This document shows positions 8,318 to 17,435 of a stretch of DNA of 64,000 bases, piece by piece; within the stretch, counting starts at the first letter, position 1; the number at the start of each line of letters is the position of its first letter. The stretch spans positions 220,385 to 284,384 of the forward strand of contig JBMNLV010000005.1 of NCBI GenBank assembly GCA_050953005.1, written 5' to 3'. The translations under genes were made by a program, and so were the position numbers. The DNA is from UBA6115 sp050953005 (lineage in GTDB: Bacteria > Bacillota > Clostridia > Christensenellales > Aristaeellaceae). A model generated the notes under the pieces. That model made no database searches. It was not told the DNA's origin and saw nothing but the letters and a program-made list of their open reading frames with translations.

Positions 8318-9277
8318 ATGCGAAGGTATATATTTAGGCGGCTATTGATGCTCTTTCCGGTCATCATTGGCGTCTCACTCCTGATTTTCTTAATCCTCAA
8401 CCTGGCGCCCGGAGATATTATCAGCGTTATATCCGGCGATGGTATGAGTGCGGAGGAGGTGCAGGCCTTACGGGCCGAGCTGGGCTACGACAAGCCTGTT
8501 CTGGTTCGTTATTTGCGCTATATGAGCGGCCTGATTCGCGGGGATCTGGGCACCAGTTACATTACCGGCAGAAGCGTATTCCACGCTTATATCGAGCGCC
8601 TGCCGGCAACAATGCGCCTGGCATTCTCTTCGGTACTCTTTTCTATCCTTCTGTCCATTCCTCTGGGTATTTATTCCGCTACGCATAAGGGAAGCATCCG
8701 GGATAACATCAGTATGGTGGGGGCTTTGCTGGGCTTGTCCATGCCGAATTTTTGGCTGGGCTTGCTGTTGATCATTGCTTTTTCTCTCAACATCAAAATC
8801 TTTCCCTCCTCGGGAGATACGGGTTTTTTGAGCCTGGTGTTGCCCACCATCACAGTGGGAACAGGATTGATGGCTACGCTTACGCGTACCACTCGTTCAT
8901 CCATGCTGGATGTTATCCGCCAGGATTATCTTCGTACAGCCCGCGCCAAAGGGGTGCCTGAAAAAAAGGTCATCCGCAAGCATGCGCTGAAAAACGCCTT
9001 GATTCCCATCATCACAATCATCGGCACCCAGCTGAGCAACGTCCTGGGCGGAGCGGTGCTGACAGAAACTGTTTTTTCCTGGCCGGGCGTGGGTCGGCTG
9101 ATTGTAGATTCCATTAACCAGAGGGATATCCCCATGGTCACCGGATGCATCATCCTGAAAACCATTACCATCACCATCATTTTGTTGATCGTGGACCTTT
9201 TGTATGCGGCCGTCGACCCAAGGGTGAAATCGCGTTTCGCAGGCGCAAGAAAAAAAAGGAGGACCGCTCAGTCATGA
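8318..9277 (+). CDS. Dpp/Opp-type ABC transporter permease (DppB family)
   Basis: This 319-residue inner-membrane permease has an N-terminal membrane segment (RRLLMLFPVIIGVSLLIFLI), an extracytoplasmic domain, and five further hydrophobic segments. The EAA loop DYLRTARAKGVPEKKVI lies near residue 205. I chose the ATG at 8318 because GAGG is 7 bases upstream; an in-frame GTG at 8312 lies too close to it. It pairs with the next gene to form the channel. The stop overlaps the next start as ATGA, so the two are translationally coupled. The family imports peptides, opines, nickel or oligosaccharides; the neighbouring M20 peptidase favours a peptide or modified amino acid. Confidence 0.88.
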   Translation: MRRYIFRRLLMLFPVIIGVSLLIFLILNLAPGDIISVISGDGMSAEEVQALRAELGYDKPVLVRYLRYMSGLIRGDLGTSYITGRSVFHAYIERLPATMRLAFSSVLFSILLSIPLGIYSATHKGSIRDNISMVGALLGLSMPNFWLGLLLIIAFSLNIKIFPSSGDTGFLSLVLPTITVGTGLMATLTRTTRSSMLDVIRQDYLRTARAKGVPEKKVIRKHALKNALIPIITIIGTQLSNVLGGAVLTETVFSWPGVGRLIVDSINQRDIPMVTGCIILKTITITIILLIVDLLYAAVDPRVKSRFAGARKKRRTAQS

Positions 9278-10164
9278 CCAGCGCGAACAAAATCAGCAGC
9301 GCAAAGAAATATACGCAAAGAAGCCAGTCTGCAGAGATCTGGCGCAGGATGGTCAAAAACAAGGGCGCCATGCTTGGTCTCGCTGTCTTTATTCTGCTCG
9401 CGCTGGTGGCTGTCTTTGCTGATGTGATGTTTGACTATGAAACTGACATTATCGGGCAAAACATCATGGATCGTTTTCAAGGCCCCAGCTGGCAGCATCC
9501 TTTCGGCACAGATAACCTGGGCAGGGACATTTTTAAGCGCGTGCTCTACGGCACTCGGTTTTCGCTGTCGGTAGGCGTTGTTGCAGTAGCCATTGCCATG
9601 TTTTGCGGGGTCACCCTGGGCGCCGTTGCGGGGTATTACGGCGGCAAAACGGAAGATATTATCATGCGCATAACCGATATTTTTGCCGCGGTTCCAAATA
9701 TCCTGATGGGCATCGCGATCGTGGCTGCCCTGGGGGCCAATACCCTCAATCTGATGATCGCCGTGGGCGTAACCAGCATCCCGCAATTTGTCCGCGTCAC
9801 AAGAGCCGCGGTTTTGACCGTCAGGAATCAGGAATATATCGAATCGGCAAAAGCCATCAGCCTGAGCGACGCTCAGATTATCTTTAGCCATGTCCTGCCC
9901 AACTGCCTGTCGCCCATTATTGTTCAGGCGACTCTCAGGGTGGCTTCCGCCATCATCTCGGCTTCCAGCCTGAGCTTTTTAGGCCTGGGCGTACCGGCGC
10001 CGGCGCCGGAATGGGGAAGCATGCTGTCCGCCGGGCGCAGTTTTATTCGCCGCTACGGCTATATGACCATTTTTCCCGGACTGGCCATCATGGTGACCGT
10101 TCTGTCGCTCAACCTGCTGGGGGATGGTTTGCGCGACGCGATGGATCCCAAACTGAGGCGGTGA
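9274..10164 (+). CDS. Dpp/Opp-type ABC transporter permease (DppC family)
   Basis: The product has 296 residues and starts at the ATG at 9274, which overlaps the previous stop; AAGGAGG lies at 9257-9263. The N-terminal OppC domain (RRMVKNKGAMLGLAVFILLAL) is followed by the conserved HPFGTDNLGRDIFKRVLYG block, several membrane segments, and the EAA loop QEYIESAKAISLSDAQII near residue 190. It ends in the typical GDGLRDAMDPKLRR. It forms the translocation pore with the gene product at 8318. It is intact, in contrast to the homologue at 35079. Confidence 0.9.
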   Translation: MTSANKISSAKKYTQRSQSAEIWRRMVKNKGAMLGLAVFILLALVAVFADVMFDYETDIIGQNIMDRFQGPSWQHPFGTDNLGRDIFKRVLYGTRFSLSVGVVAVAIAMFCGVTLGAVAGYYGGKTEDIIMRITDIFAAVPNILMGIAIVAALGANTLNLMIAVGVTSIPQFVRVTRAAVLTVRNQEYIESAKAISLSDAQIIFSHVLPNCLSPIIVQATLRVASAIISASSLSFLGLGVPAPAPEWGSMLSAGRSFIRRYGYMTIFPGLAIMVTVLSLNLLGDGLRDAMDPKLRR

Positions 10165-10168
10165 GAAT

Positions 10169-11185
10169 ATGAGCAATGAAAACAAAAATGGCGCCAAAGC
10201 TCTGGAAGTTAAGGACTTGCATGTTTACTTTGATGTAGACAACCAACATATCCAGGCTGTAAACGGGGTGAGCTTTGCGCTCGGCGTCGGCCAGACCCTG
10301 GGATTGGTTGGCGAAACAGGCGCAGGAAAGACCACAACGGCTTTAGCCTGTCTCCGGCTGATTGAGGAACCGCCGGGAACAGTAAAAAGCCAGGGCATCC
10401 TGTTGGGAGGAAGGGATATTTCCGGCGCTTCTCAAAAGCAGATGCAGGATATCCGCGGCAACGAGATTTCCATGATTTTCCAAGACCCCATGACCAGCCT
10501 CAATCCGGTTTTCACTGTGGGTGACCAGATTGCCGAAGCCGTCCTGTTACATGAAGACGTCACAAAGGATCAAGCCAGGGAAAAAGCCAAAAGCATGCTG
10601 GAACTGGTAGGGATCCCGGCCAACCGCGCCGGGGAGTATCCCCACCAGTTCTCCGGCGGCATGAAACAAAGGGTGGTGATCGCCATCGCCCTGGCCTGCA
10701 ACCCAAAAGTCCTGATCGCGGATGAGCCAACCACCGCTCTTGACGTTACCATTCAGGCGCAGGTGCTGGATCTGATCCATGACCTGAAGAAAAAATACCA
10801 AACCGCGATGCTCCTGATTACCCATGACCTGGGGATTGTGGCTGAGGTATGCGAATATGTAGCGGTTATGTATGCCGGGCGGATCATTGAATACGGCACG
10901 CTGGAAGACATATTCAAGAATACCAAGCATCCCTATACCGAGGGCCTGTTCGGCTCGCTGCCCAATATCCAGCGCCGTACCGAGCAGTTGCAGCCTATCA
11001 AGGGCATTATGCCTGATCCGACCAACCTGCCCCAAGGCTGCTCCTTTTCACCCAGATGCAATTATGCCATTGAGGCGTGCAAACAGTCCCTTCCCAAGCC
11101 CATTCCCATGGGGGAGGAACACTATGTATGCTGCTCTCGCTACCTGGAAAGCGGCTTTCAGATTAAAAGGACGGCAAAACAATGA
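10169..11185 (+). CDS. Dpp/Opp-type ABC transporter ATPase (DppD family)
   Basis: The 338-residue cytoplasmic ATPase has Walker A GETGAGKTT (near residue 46), Q-loop FQDPMTSLNP, signature FSGGM, Walker B LIADEPTTALD and the H-loop LITHDLG. The C-terminal oligopeptide-transporter domain carries the cysteine motif GCSFSPRCNYAIEAC. It energises import together with the next gene, which it overlaps by ATGA at 11182-11185. The signature motif is close to canonical here, whereas the partner ATPase has a degenerate one. Confidence 0.9.
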   Translation: MSNENKNGAKALEVKDLHVYFDVDNQHIQAVNGVSFALGVGQTLGLVGETGAGKTTTALACLRLIEEPPGTVKSQGILLGGRDISGASQKQMQDIRGNEISMIFQDPMTSLNPVFTVGDQIAEAVLLHEDVTKDQAREKAKSMLELVGIPANRAGEYPHQFSGGMKQRVVIAIALACNPKVLIADEPTTALDVTIQAQVLDLIHDLKKKYQTAMLLITHDLGIVAEVCEYVAVMYAGRIIEYGTLEDIFKNTKHPYTEGLFGSLPNIQRRTEQLQPIKGIMPDPTNLPQGCSFSPRCNYAIEACKQSLPKPIPMGEEHYVCCSRYLESGFQIKRTAKQ

Positions 11186-12135
11186 GTGAACCTGTACTGA
11201 AGGTAGAACACCTTAAAAAGCACTTTCAAACCGCCCAGGGAACCGTTCACGCGGTGGATGATGTCAGCTTTGACATTTACCGCAATCAGACCTTGGGCCT
11301 GGTGGGCGAGTCTGGTTGTGGAAAATCCACTACCGGCCGGTTGATTGTCAAGCTCCTGAAGCCAACTGACGGGCGCATCATCTATGAAGGGACGGATTAC
11401 GCTTCAGTGAGCGGGAGAAAGGCGAAGGAGCTGCGCCGCGCGGTCCAGATCATTTTTCAAGATCCCTTTTCTTCGCTGGATCCAACAAAAACGGTCATGC
11501 AGGCGATCAGTGAACCGATCATCGCCAACAAAATCATCTCAGGGAAGCAAAAAATCGAATCCCGTGTGCTGGAATTGATGGATACTGTCGGGTTAACCGA
11601 ACGGCTCGTCAATACCTACCCGCACGAATTGGACGGCGGGCGCCGCCAGCGCATCGGCATTGCGCGGGCGCTGGCGATGGAGCCCAAGTTCATTGTGTGT
11701 GATGAGCCGGTATCCGCTTTAGATGTATCCATCCAGGCGCAGATCCTCAACCTGCTCAAGACCCTTCAGAAAAACCTGGGACTAACTCTGCTGTTTATCA
11801 CTCATGACCTGGCGGTGGTCAACCATGTCTCGGATGAGATAGCGGTCATGTACCTGGGAAAAATTGTGGAAAAAGCCGATACGGAAAACCTGTTCGATCA
11901 TCCCCTGCACCCTTACACCAAAGCGTTGCTGTCCGCGATCCCTATTCCGGATGTGGGGCAGAAACGGTCAAGAATCATTTTAAAGGGGGAGATTGCCTCG
12001 CCCATCGATCCGCCGGATGAATGCCGTTTCTACAGGCGTTGTCCTGAAGCGCAGGATGTCTGCAAGCGGAGTATGCCTCTACTGGTCGAAGCTCAACCCG
12101 GACATTATGTTGCCTGTCACCTGATAGGCGCATGA
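11182..12135 (+). CDS. Dpp/Opp-type ABC transporter ATPase (DppF family)
   Basis: The 317-residue ATPase has Walker A GESGCGKST, Q-loop FQDPFSSLDP, Walker B FIVCDEPVSALD and H-loop FITHDLA. The ABC signature reads LDGGRRQR instead of LSGGQ-x-QR, an Asp in place of the conserved Ser. The same change occurs in the homologue at 36974 but not in the one at 53210. The C-terminal domain has the usual cysteines (CRFYRRCPEAQDVC). It pairs with the DppD-like subunit just upstream and is followed within 26 bp by the binding protein. Confidence 0.88.
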   Translation: MSEPVLKVEHLKKHFQTAQGTVHAVDDVSFDIYRNQTLGLVGESGCGKSTTGRLIVKLLKPTDGRIIYEGTDYASVSGRKAKELRRAVQIIFQDPFSSLDPTKTVMQAISEPIIANKIISGKQKIESRVLELMDTVGLTERLVNTYPHELDGGRRQRIGIARALAMEPKFIVCDEPVSALDVSIQAQILNLLKTLQKNLGLTLLFITHDLAVVNHVSDEIAVMYLGKIVEKADTENLFDHPLHPYTKALLSAIPIPDVGQKRSRIILKGEIASPIDPPDECRFYRRCPEAQDVCKRSMPLLVEAQPGHYVACHLIGA

Positions 12136-12161
12136 AATATAAAAAGATAGGAGAAACACTG

Positions 12162-13667
12162 ATGAAGAGATGCCTGACTTTCCTGGTTGCTCTGATCCTC
12201 TTGCTGGGGCTGCTGACAAGCAGCGCCTTGGCGGAAGAAAAACGTTACAAAGAAAAAATTGTCGTTGCTTTCAGTACCAAACTGACGAACATTGATCCTC
12301 AGAGCGTTAACAATGTGCAGCATAAGCGGCTGTTCCTGTTGATGTTTGACGGACTGGTGAATGTGGACCCGCAAACCAATGAGCTGAGCCCGGGCTTGGC
12401 TGAGCGCTGGGAGCTGTCGGAGGACAGGCTTTCCTGGACTTTCTATCTGCGCCAGGATGTCAAATTCCACAACGGGGAACCTTTCACCGCGGATGATGTC
12501 GTGTTTACAATTGAACGGGGCAAAGCTTCCGCTGTCGGATCTGCCCGGGGCATGTTCACCACAGTGGACAACGTGGTCGCCGTCAATGATTACACAGTCC
12601 AGCTGAATCTGGCAAAGATCAACATGGATATGCTGTATATTCTGGCTCAGCCCGGTTTGGGCATGCTCAACCGGGAAGCGGTTGAGTCTGATCCGGACAA
12701 AGGTCCCTATGTCGGCTGCGGTCCATGGAAGTTCAATGATTTCCGTGAAGGCGACTACGTCCTTTTGGAGCGTTTTGACGACTACTATGGTAAAAAATCT
12801 CCCACCAAATTTTTGGAGCTGCGCCATATCGCTGAGAATTCCGCAAGGCTTATTTCCCTGCAGAATGACGAAATTGACGTATGTCTTGAACCCAACAACA
12901 TTGAGCTGGACTTTATTCGGGATGATCCCAACCTGAAGCTGGTGCAGCAAAACGGGACCAATTTGCAGTACTTTGCGTTCAACGTGCAAAGAGAGCCTGG
13001 CAACAACCCGGCTTTCCGCCAAGCAGTCTCGCATGCCATCAATATGGACGAAATCATTCTTGCCGCCTTCGAGGGCATGGGTGTGCAGGCGAATTCCTTC
13101 TGGAGCTGGGCGCAATACGGTTATAACGCAGACATCCAGCCCTATGAGTACAACCCTGATAAAGCCAAGCAGATTGTGGATGAGAACGGTCTGGCCGGCA
13201 CCGTGTTGAAAATTATGACCACCGGCGCCGAACGCATTCTGGTGGTTCAGATTTTGCAGGCGCAGCTGGCGCCCATCGGCATCAAGGTTGAACTGGAGGA
13301 AGTGGACAGCGCAGGTTTCACCTCCCTGACAAACGCCGGAGAGCATCAGGCCTGTATCTATGGCATTACCTATGTGAACTATGGAGATGACGCCAGGCGT
13401 ACTCACGCTGCAGGTTCCACCACCAACAAATCTCACCAGAACAACCCGCGCATCCAGGAACTGATGGATCTGGCCTTGGCCGAAACCAATGAGGAGCAGC
13501 GGTTGAAGTACTATCACGAATGGCAGCAGATCGCCCATGATGAGATTGCTGTTATTCCGCTGATATACCAAACCCTTTCCGTTGCAATTAACAAGGATGT
13601 GGAAGGCATTGCCTTTGAGCCCGGCGGCATTCACGACTTCAGTGGCGTTTACCGTGAAATAAAGTAA
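12162..13667 (+). CDS. Extracellular solute-binding protein, SBP family 5
   Basis: The start is the ATG at 12162, preceded by AGGAGA; an in-frame ATG at 12132 overlaps the ATPase gene and would precede the signal peptide. The 501-residue product has a signal peptide ending TSSALAEE with no lipobox cysteine. The family-5 core follows (NIDPQSVNN, LSWTFYLRQDVKFHNGEPFTADDV, and the FRQAVSHAINMDEI segment near residue 285). It captures the substrate outside the membrane for the permease encoded at 8318-12135. The ligand class (peptide, opine, oligosaccharide) cannot be told from the sequence. Confidence 0.88.
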   Translation: MKRCLTFLVALILLLGLLTSSALAEEKRYKEKIVVAFSTKLTNIDPQSVNNVQHKRLFLLMFDGLVNVDPQTNELSPGLAERWELSEDRLSWTFYLRQDVKFHNGEPFTADDVVFTIERGKASAVGSARGMFTTVDNVVAVNDYTVQLNLAKINMDMLYILAQPGLGMLNREAVESDPDKGPYVGCGPWKFNDFREGDYVLLERFDDYYGKKSPTKFLELRHIAENSARLISLQNDEIDVCLEPNNIELDFIRDDPNLKLVQQNGTNLQYFAFNVQREPGNNPAFRQAVSHAINMDEIILAAFEGMGVQANSFWSWAQYGYNADIQPYEYNPDKAKQIVDENGLAGTVLKIMTTGAERILVVQILQAQLAPIGIKVELEEVDSAGFTSLTNAGEHQACIYGITYVNYGDDARRTHAAGSTTNKSHQNNPRIQELMDLALAETNEEQRLKYYHEWQQIAHDEIAVIPLIYQTLSVAINKDVEGIAFEPGGIHDFSGVYREIK

Positions 13668-13686
13668 ACCAATGGCTTATTATCAT

Positions 13687-13714
13687 CAGGAGCTTCCGTT
13701 TTCCGGAAGCTCCT
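13687..13714 (+). terminator. Stem-loop after the binding-protein gene
   Basis: CAGGAGCTTCCG pairs with CGGAAGCTCCTG around a short T-rich loop, a perfect 12-bp stem. No T-run follows on the plus strand. It is therefore more likely a partial terminator or 3'-end stabiliser between the binding protein and the M20 peptidase. Confidence 0.55.
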
Positions 13715-13904
13715 GAATCAGTATGACATAAAATCCGTGAGATGCGCGTGGCAAGGGCAAATTCAGAGTAGGGTTTTGTGTGTTCACACTATCCATGTAT
13801 TATCAGACATCATGGCCCGCGCGCCATATGCAGCGGAACAGCAAAAGCGCGGCAAACAGAAAAGCCCGGATAACAAAGATCAGAATGTCAGGGAGAGTAT
13901 TTTG

Positions 13905-15041
13905 ATGGATTTCACAAAAGCGCAGGCCTTTTGTCTGGATCACTGGGAGGAAACCCTGGGTTTGCTAAAGCAGCTGGCGTCCATCCCCGCGCCGTCAGGG
14001 CAGGAAGGGAAACGCGCGGCTTTTATCCTGGATTGGCTCAAACAGCAGGGAAAGAATGACGCCTATATCGATCAGATGCAAAATGTGGTTATTCCCTTTG
14101 ACCGGCCCGGAGAGAAGGATACCGTTGTGATCATGGCGCATACCGATATCGTCTTCCCGGATGAGGGCCCCATACCGGTCAGGGAGGAGGCAGGACGATT
14201 GATGGCGCCCGGCATCGGGGATGACACGGCGAACCTGGTGCTGATGCTCATGTCGGTCAAGTATCTGCTGACGTATCCCCACCAGGCGCGCGTGAAGGTG
14301 CTTTTCGTCGCAAACTCCTGCGAGGAAGGGCTGGGAAACCTTAAAGGATGCCGAGAAATCATGCGTGTTCACGGGGAAAACGTGCGTGAGTTCATTTCCT
14401 ATGACGGGACTCTCAACAAATGCACGACCGCTGCTGTAGGCTCCCACCGCTACCGGATCCGGATCAGGGCGGAAGGCGGACACTCTTATGGGGCCTTCGG
14501 CAATGCCAATGCCATCCACCAAATGGCGCAGCTGGTGGTCGCCTTGTATCAGCAAAAGGTGCCCGAGGGCGCCAAGACCACCTACAATGCCGGCGAAATC
14601 CGGGGCGGTACCACCGTGAACACCATTGCTGAGGAAGCGCATATCCTGTATGAATACCGTTCCGAAGACCGTGACAACCTGCAGGCTATGGAAGATTCTC
14701 TTCAGAGCATTTTGGATCAATACAGGCAAAAAGACTGGCAGATCGAAACGGAGGTATTGGGAAAACGCCCCTGCAACGGGGATCTTGACCCGGAAAAGCA
14801 TCAGGCTCTTATCCAAAGGACCCTTGAGGACGTCTCAGCGCACTATCATGGAAATACGCAGCAGCAGGCCAGTTCCACCGATGCCAATATTCCCCTGTCC
14901 TTAGGCATTCCGGCGGTTACCTTTGGCCTCATCCTGGGCGGGCGGGCGCACACCTATGAGGAATGGATTGAAATAGACAGCTTGAGAATCGGCTGCCCCC
15001 TGGCGATTCGTACTGCGTTGCATTATTTTGATGAGATTTAG
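13905..15041 (+). CDS. M20 family metallopeptidase / deacylase
   Basis: I place the start at the ATG at 13905, preceded by GGGAGAG; the frame extends upstream to 13737 but has no ribosome binding site and low-quality residues. The 378-residue product has the M20 metal-site layout. HTD (MAHTDIVFP, near residue 78) holds the first His and Asp, GDD near residue 107 holds the bridging Asp, the EE pair is in NSCEEGLGN near 144, Asp is in SYDGT near 168, and a late His is in GGRAHTYEEW. The dimerisation domain sits in the middle. M20 enzymes hydrolyse dipeptides, acyl-amino acids or carbamoyl compounds in the cytoplasm. Its position behind a peptide-type ABC operon suggests it processes the imported substrate. 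Confidence 0.82.
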   Translation: MDFTKAQAFCLDHWEETLGLLKQLASIPAPSGQEGKRAAFILDWLKQQGKNDAYIDQMQNVVIPFDRPGEKDTVVIMAHTDIVFPDEGPIPVREEAGRLMAPGIGDDTANLVLMLMSVKYLLTYPHQARVKVLFVANSCEEGLGNLKGCREIMRVHGENVREFISYDGTLNKCTTAAVGSHRYRIRIRAEGGHSYGAFGNANAIHQMAQLVVALYQQKVPEGAKTTYNAGEIRGGTTVNTIAEEAHILYEYRSEDRDNLQAMEDSLQSILDQYRQKDWQIETEVLGKRPCNGDLDPEKHQALIQRTLEDVSAHYHGNTQQQASSTDANIPLSLGIPAVTFGLILGGRAHTYEEWIEIDSLRIGCPLAIRTALHYFDEI

Positions 15042-15224
15042 CGTGAAAATGCGTTTTCATCCGTGTTTGTGTCGCTCTATGCGACATGAATTTCAGGGCG
15101 CAAAGGCAATGGCCCCGTCCAAAGTAATAGATGATTGCCTTTATCACAGGCGGAATCCACCACCGTAATATAAATCTCATGTTTCGCACCCGCTTGAAGG
15201 ACTGCGCCGCAAAAATCTGACCCG

Positions 15225-16100
15225 CTACTCCAGTTTGCTCTCTTTCGCGCGGATCACACTGGGCGTCACGCCATACCTTTTCTTGAATCGGCTGGTGAAG
15301 TAAGACGCGTCGGAAAAACCAACCGACTGGGCAATTTTGCCAATAGGGGTCTCTGAGTGCCGTATCAAATGCCATGCGTTATCCAGCCGATAGTTGTTGA
15401 TAAAGGTTGTGGGCTTGATGCCGGTGATCTGCACGAAAATCCTGGTGAAATAGGAACGGTTCAAATTTAGCGCCTTTGCCACATCGCTGGTTGTGAAAGC
15501 TTCCGCCAGATTGGCCTGCATGTACGCAATGGCCATATGAAAATAATCCATTTGTGTACTGCCGATGTAGGTGAGATTCCTGGGTGGCTTGAACAACTCG
15601 GTTTCCCTGGCCAGCTGCGCGATCATCAAGCAGAGCAGGCCATGGCAATGCAGCAGGGAATCGGTGGTGTTGCTTTGAACTACCTCCAGGCTTTCCAAAA
15701 TCAGACTCGCCAGCTTATCCCAATTGGCAGATTCATAAATGGGGTCATCATGGGTGAGGCGGGAATTGCTGAGAATCTTTTTGGCAAATTCACCTCCAAA
15801 ACCAAACCAGACATACTCCCATGGGTTGCTTGTGCTGGCGGTATACTGATAAAGCTGCCCGGGAGATATTAAGAATCCCTGTCCCTTCCCCAGAGAATAC
15901 TTGAGCTGGTTCAGGACGAGGCTGCCTTTCCCGGAAAGAATCAGATGAAATAAGTAGTGATTGGAAACATGAGGCCCATTGCTTTTGCCCGGAGCGCATT
16001 GTTCTCTCCCATTGTGAATGTAACGAATATCAGAGACAGAGAAATCCGGAAAATGATTCTCATACATCAGCAAGTTGCATTGGTTGTTTATTATTTTCAC
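15225..16100 (-). CDS. AraC family transcriptional regulator
   Basis: The 291-residue protein has an N-terminal cupin-like sensor domain (HYLFHLILSGKGSLVLNQLKY region near residue 48) and a C-terminal double helix-turn-helix. The first helix pair is in TSDVAKALNLNRSYFTRIF and the second ends in the AraC signature IGKIAQSVGFSDASYFTSRFKKRYGVTP, split here only for reading. The start at 16100 is a GTG with AGGGG just upstream; an internal ATG at 16067 is an alternative. It is convergent with the M20 gene and is a plausible regulator of the 7456-15041 operon. AraC proteins of this layout sense small ligands and usually activate. Confidence 0.85.
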   Translation of the reverse strand: MKIINNQCNLLMYENHFPDFSVSDIRYIHNGREQCAPGKSNGPHVSNHYLFHLILSGKGSLVLNQLKYSLGKGQGFLISPGQLYQYTASTSNPWEYVWFGFGGEFAKKILSNSRLTHDDPIYESANWDKLASLILESLEVVQSNTTDSLLHCHGLLCLMIAQLARETELFKPPRNLTYIGSTQMDYFHMAIAYMQANLAEAFTTSDVAKALNLNRSYFTRIFVQITGIKPTTFINNYRLDNAWHLIRHSETPIGKIAQSVGFSDASYFTSRFKKRYGVTPSVIRAKESKLE

Positions 16101-16241
16101 CCCTGTTTCAGTATATCAAACAAAAGCAGCGGACTTCAAGAAGTCACAATATTTATATTTTGTCATGCAAAGTACGGTGGCTTTTTCTGCAACGATATCC
16201 ACGCCTGCACACCGTTAAAGCAGCTCAAGGACGCGGCATTC

Positions 16242-16631
16242 ATGCTTTTGCTGCCCCTGGACCAAATTCGTGATGAGGAAGCGGTCTGGTATGAAGAGCA
16301 GAACGGCTGGAAAACCATAACCTACAGCTCCGGCGCGTTTTTTGCGGTAAATTTTGAAACCCAGGAGTGCAGGGTGAGAATTGACGGACAGTTGTGGATC
16401 CAAAATGGCACGGCTACCATCCCCCAGCCTGACGGCAGCCTGCTGGTATATGTCTGCTGGGAAGAGCCGTATCTGCCTATCCATCTGCCCTGTGACCTAG
16501 CTCCTGGCAGCGCGGTCATCGCTAAGCCCCTGGCTCCGGAAACTCCGGAAGAAATATTGCATGTATCTGAAGACGGCCTGCCCCTGTCCCTGCCCCCGGG
16601 AAGAGCGTACCGCGTGCGGGTTCAATACTGA
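16242..16631 (+). CDS. Possible small protein of unknown function
   Basis: A 129-codon frame from the ATG at 16242 gives a compact, plausible protein: an acidic, proline-containing beta-rich sequence with GAFFAVNFETQECRVRIDG and a C-terminal LPPGRAYRVRVQY. There is only a weak AAGG 11 bases upstream. The frame continues upstream to 15957, antisense to the AraC gene, where the residues look random. It may be an orphan gene or the C-terminal remnant of a larger one. Its stop codon lies within the end of the MITE-like repeat at 16629. I do not recognise the family. Confidence 0.4.
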   Translation: MLLLPLDQIRDEEAVWYEEQNGWKTITYSSGAFFAVNFETQECRVRIDGQLWIQNGTATIPQPDGSLLVYVCWEEPYLPIHLPCDLAPGSAVIAKPLAPETPEEILHVSEDGLPLSLPPGRAYRVRVQY

Positions 16632-16735
16632 TTCCAATCTATATTGCATCGTCGCGCCGGGTCTTTGATCGCCCTGCTGCGTCAATCAACCTCAACGTAG
16701 CTTAGGCTGCGCCATCGGTTTCCTTCCCTGCGCCA
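16629..16735 (+). repeat. MITE-like repeat, copy 1 (one end diverged)
   Basis: Begins CTGATTCCAATCTATATTGC and continues through a core beginning CATCGTCGCGCCGGGTCTTT that recurs at 20562-20717 and, inverted, at 45821-45977. The distal third has no counterpart in the other copies, so this copy is truncated or degraded. It overlaps the last codon of the frame at 16242-16631. Confidence 0.85.
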
Positions 16736-16862
16736 GTTTATCATGCATCAGCCCAGAATGCTTGTGAAATACAGGGAGTTGAGTTGTTCAGTAGGCACTT
16801 ATGTAGTTGGGTCTCGTTAAGGAACAAATCAATAGTAAGTTGTTTCTCTGTTAAACTTCCTC

Positions 16863-17435
16863 TCAAAAGCGTAGCAACCAGGCATTGGCGGACGATTCCT
16901 CCAGCTCCTCAATGCAATAAAAAGCATCCAGCATGGTCTTGTCGGCAATAATGGCTCCGTGTTTGGCCAGCAGGTACGCACGGATCTGTGGCTGAATTCT
17001 TTGTTGAAAGGCTTGGAACAGCGCTTCACTGCCCGGGTGTTCATAGGGAACAAATCCCAGTTCCCCGATTTTCATTGTTAAGTATGGAGTAGGGCTGGGG
17101 ATTTTACAGGTTGGCGCATCCTGCAAGACGCAGGACCAGTAGGTTGTGTAGCGGCTGTGGGTATGGATAATTGCTGTGGCTTCAGGACAATTTTTATAAA
17201 GAATCCGGTGCAAAGGCAGCTCTTTGCTGGGTTGCTGTGGAGACAGAACCCGCTCTCCCTGCACAATGGCAAAACTATCTTCATTTAACCTGCCAAAGCT
17301 GGTTCCTGAAGCGGTGATAAACAGACAATCTTCATGCAGAAAGCTCATATTCGCAGTTGACCCGCTGACAATACCCCGGTCAAACAGGGCCTTTCCCACC
17401 CATATTGCATGATCGAACTTGGTTTGCAGATTCAT
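16863..17435 (-). CDS. otnC: OtnC-like class II aldolase/decarboxylase
   Basis: The 190-residue cytoplasmic protein has every class II aldolase landmark. These are ITASGTSFGRL (phosphate binding), PSKELPLH with the catalytic Glu, IHTHSRYTTYW with the two metal His residues, and LAKHGAIIAD with the third metal His. In the four-carbon acid-sugar pathways, OtnC converts 3-oxo-tetronate 4-phosphate to dihydroxyacetone phosphate and CO2. The assignment rests on the ATGA overlap with an OtnK-like kinase directly upstream, which is the classical otnK-otnC pair. GGAGG precedes the start. FucA-type aldolase activity on a related phosphate is the main alternative. It is the last gene of the minus-strand cluster. 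Confidence 0.75.
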   Translation of the reverse strand: MNLQTKFDHAIWVGKALFDRGIVSGSTANMSFLHEDCLFITASGTSFGRLNEDSFAIVQGERVLSPQQPSKELPLHRILYKNCPEATAIIHTHSRYTTYWSCVLQDAPTCKIPSPTPYLTMKIGELGFVPYEHPGSEALFQAFQQRIQPQIRAYLLAKHGAIIADKTMLDAFYCIEELEESSANAWLLRF

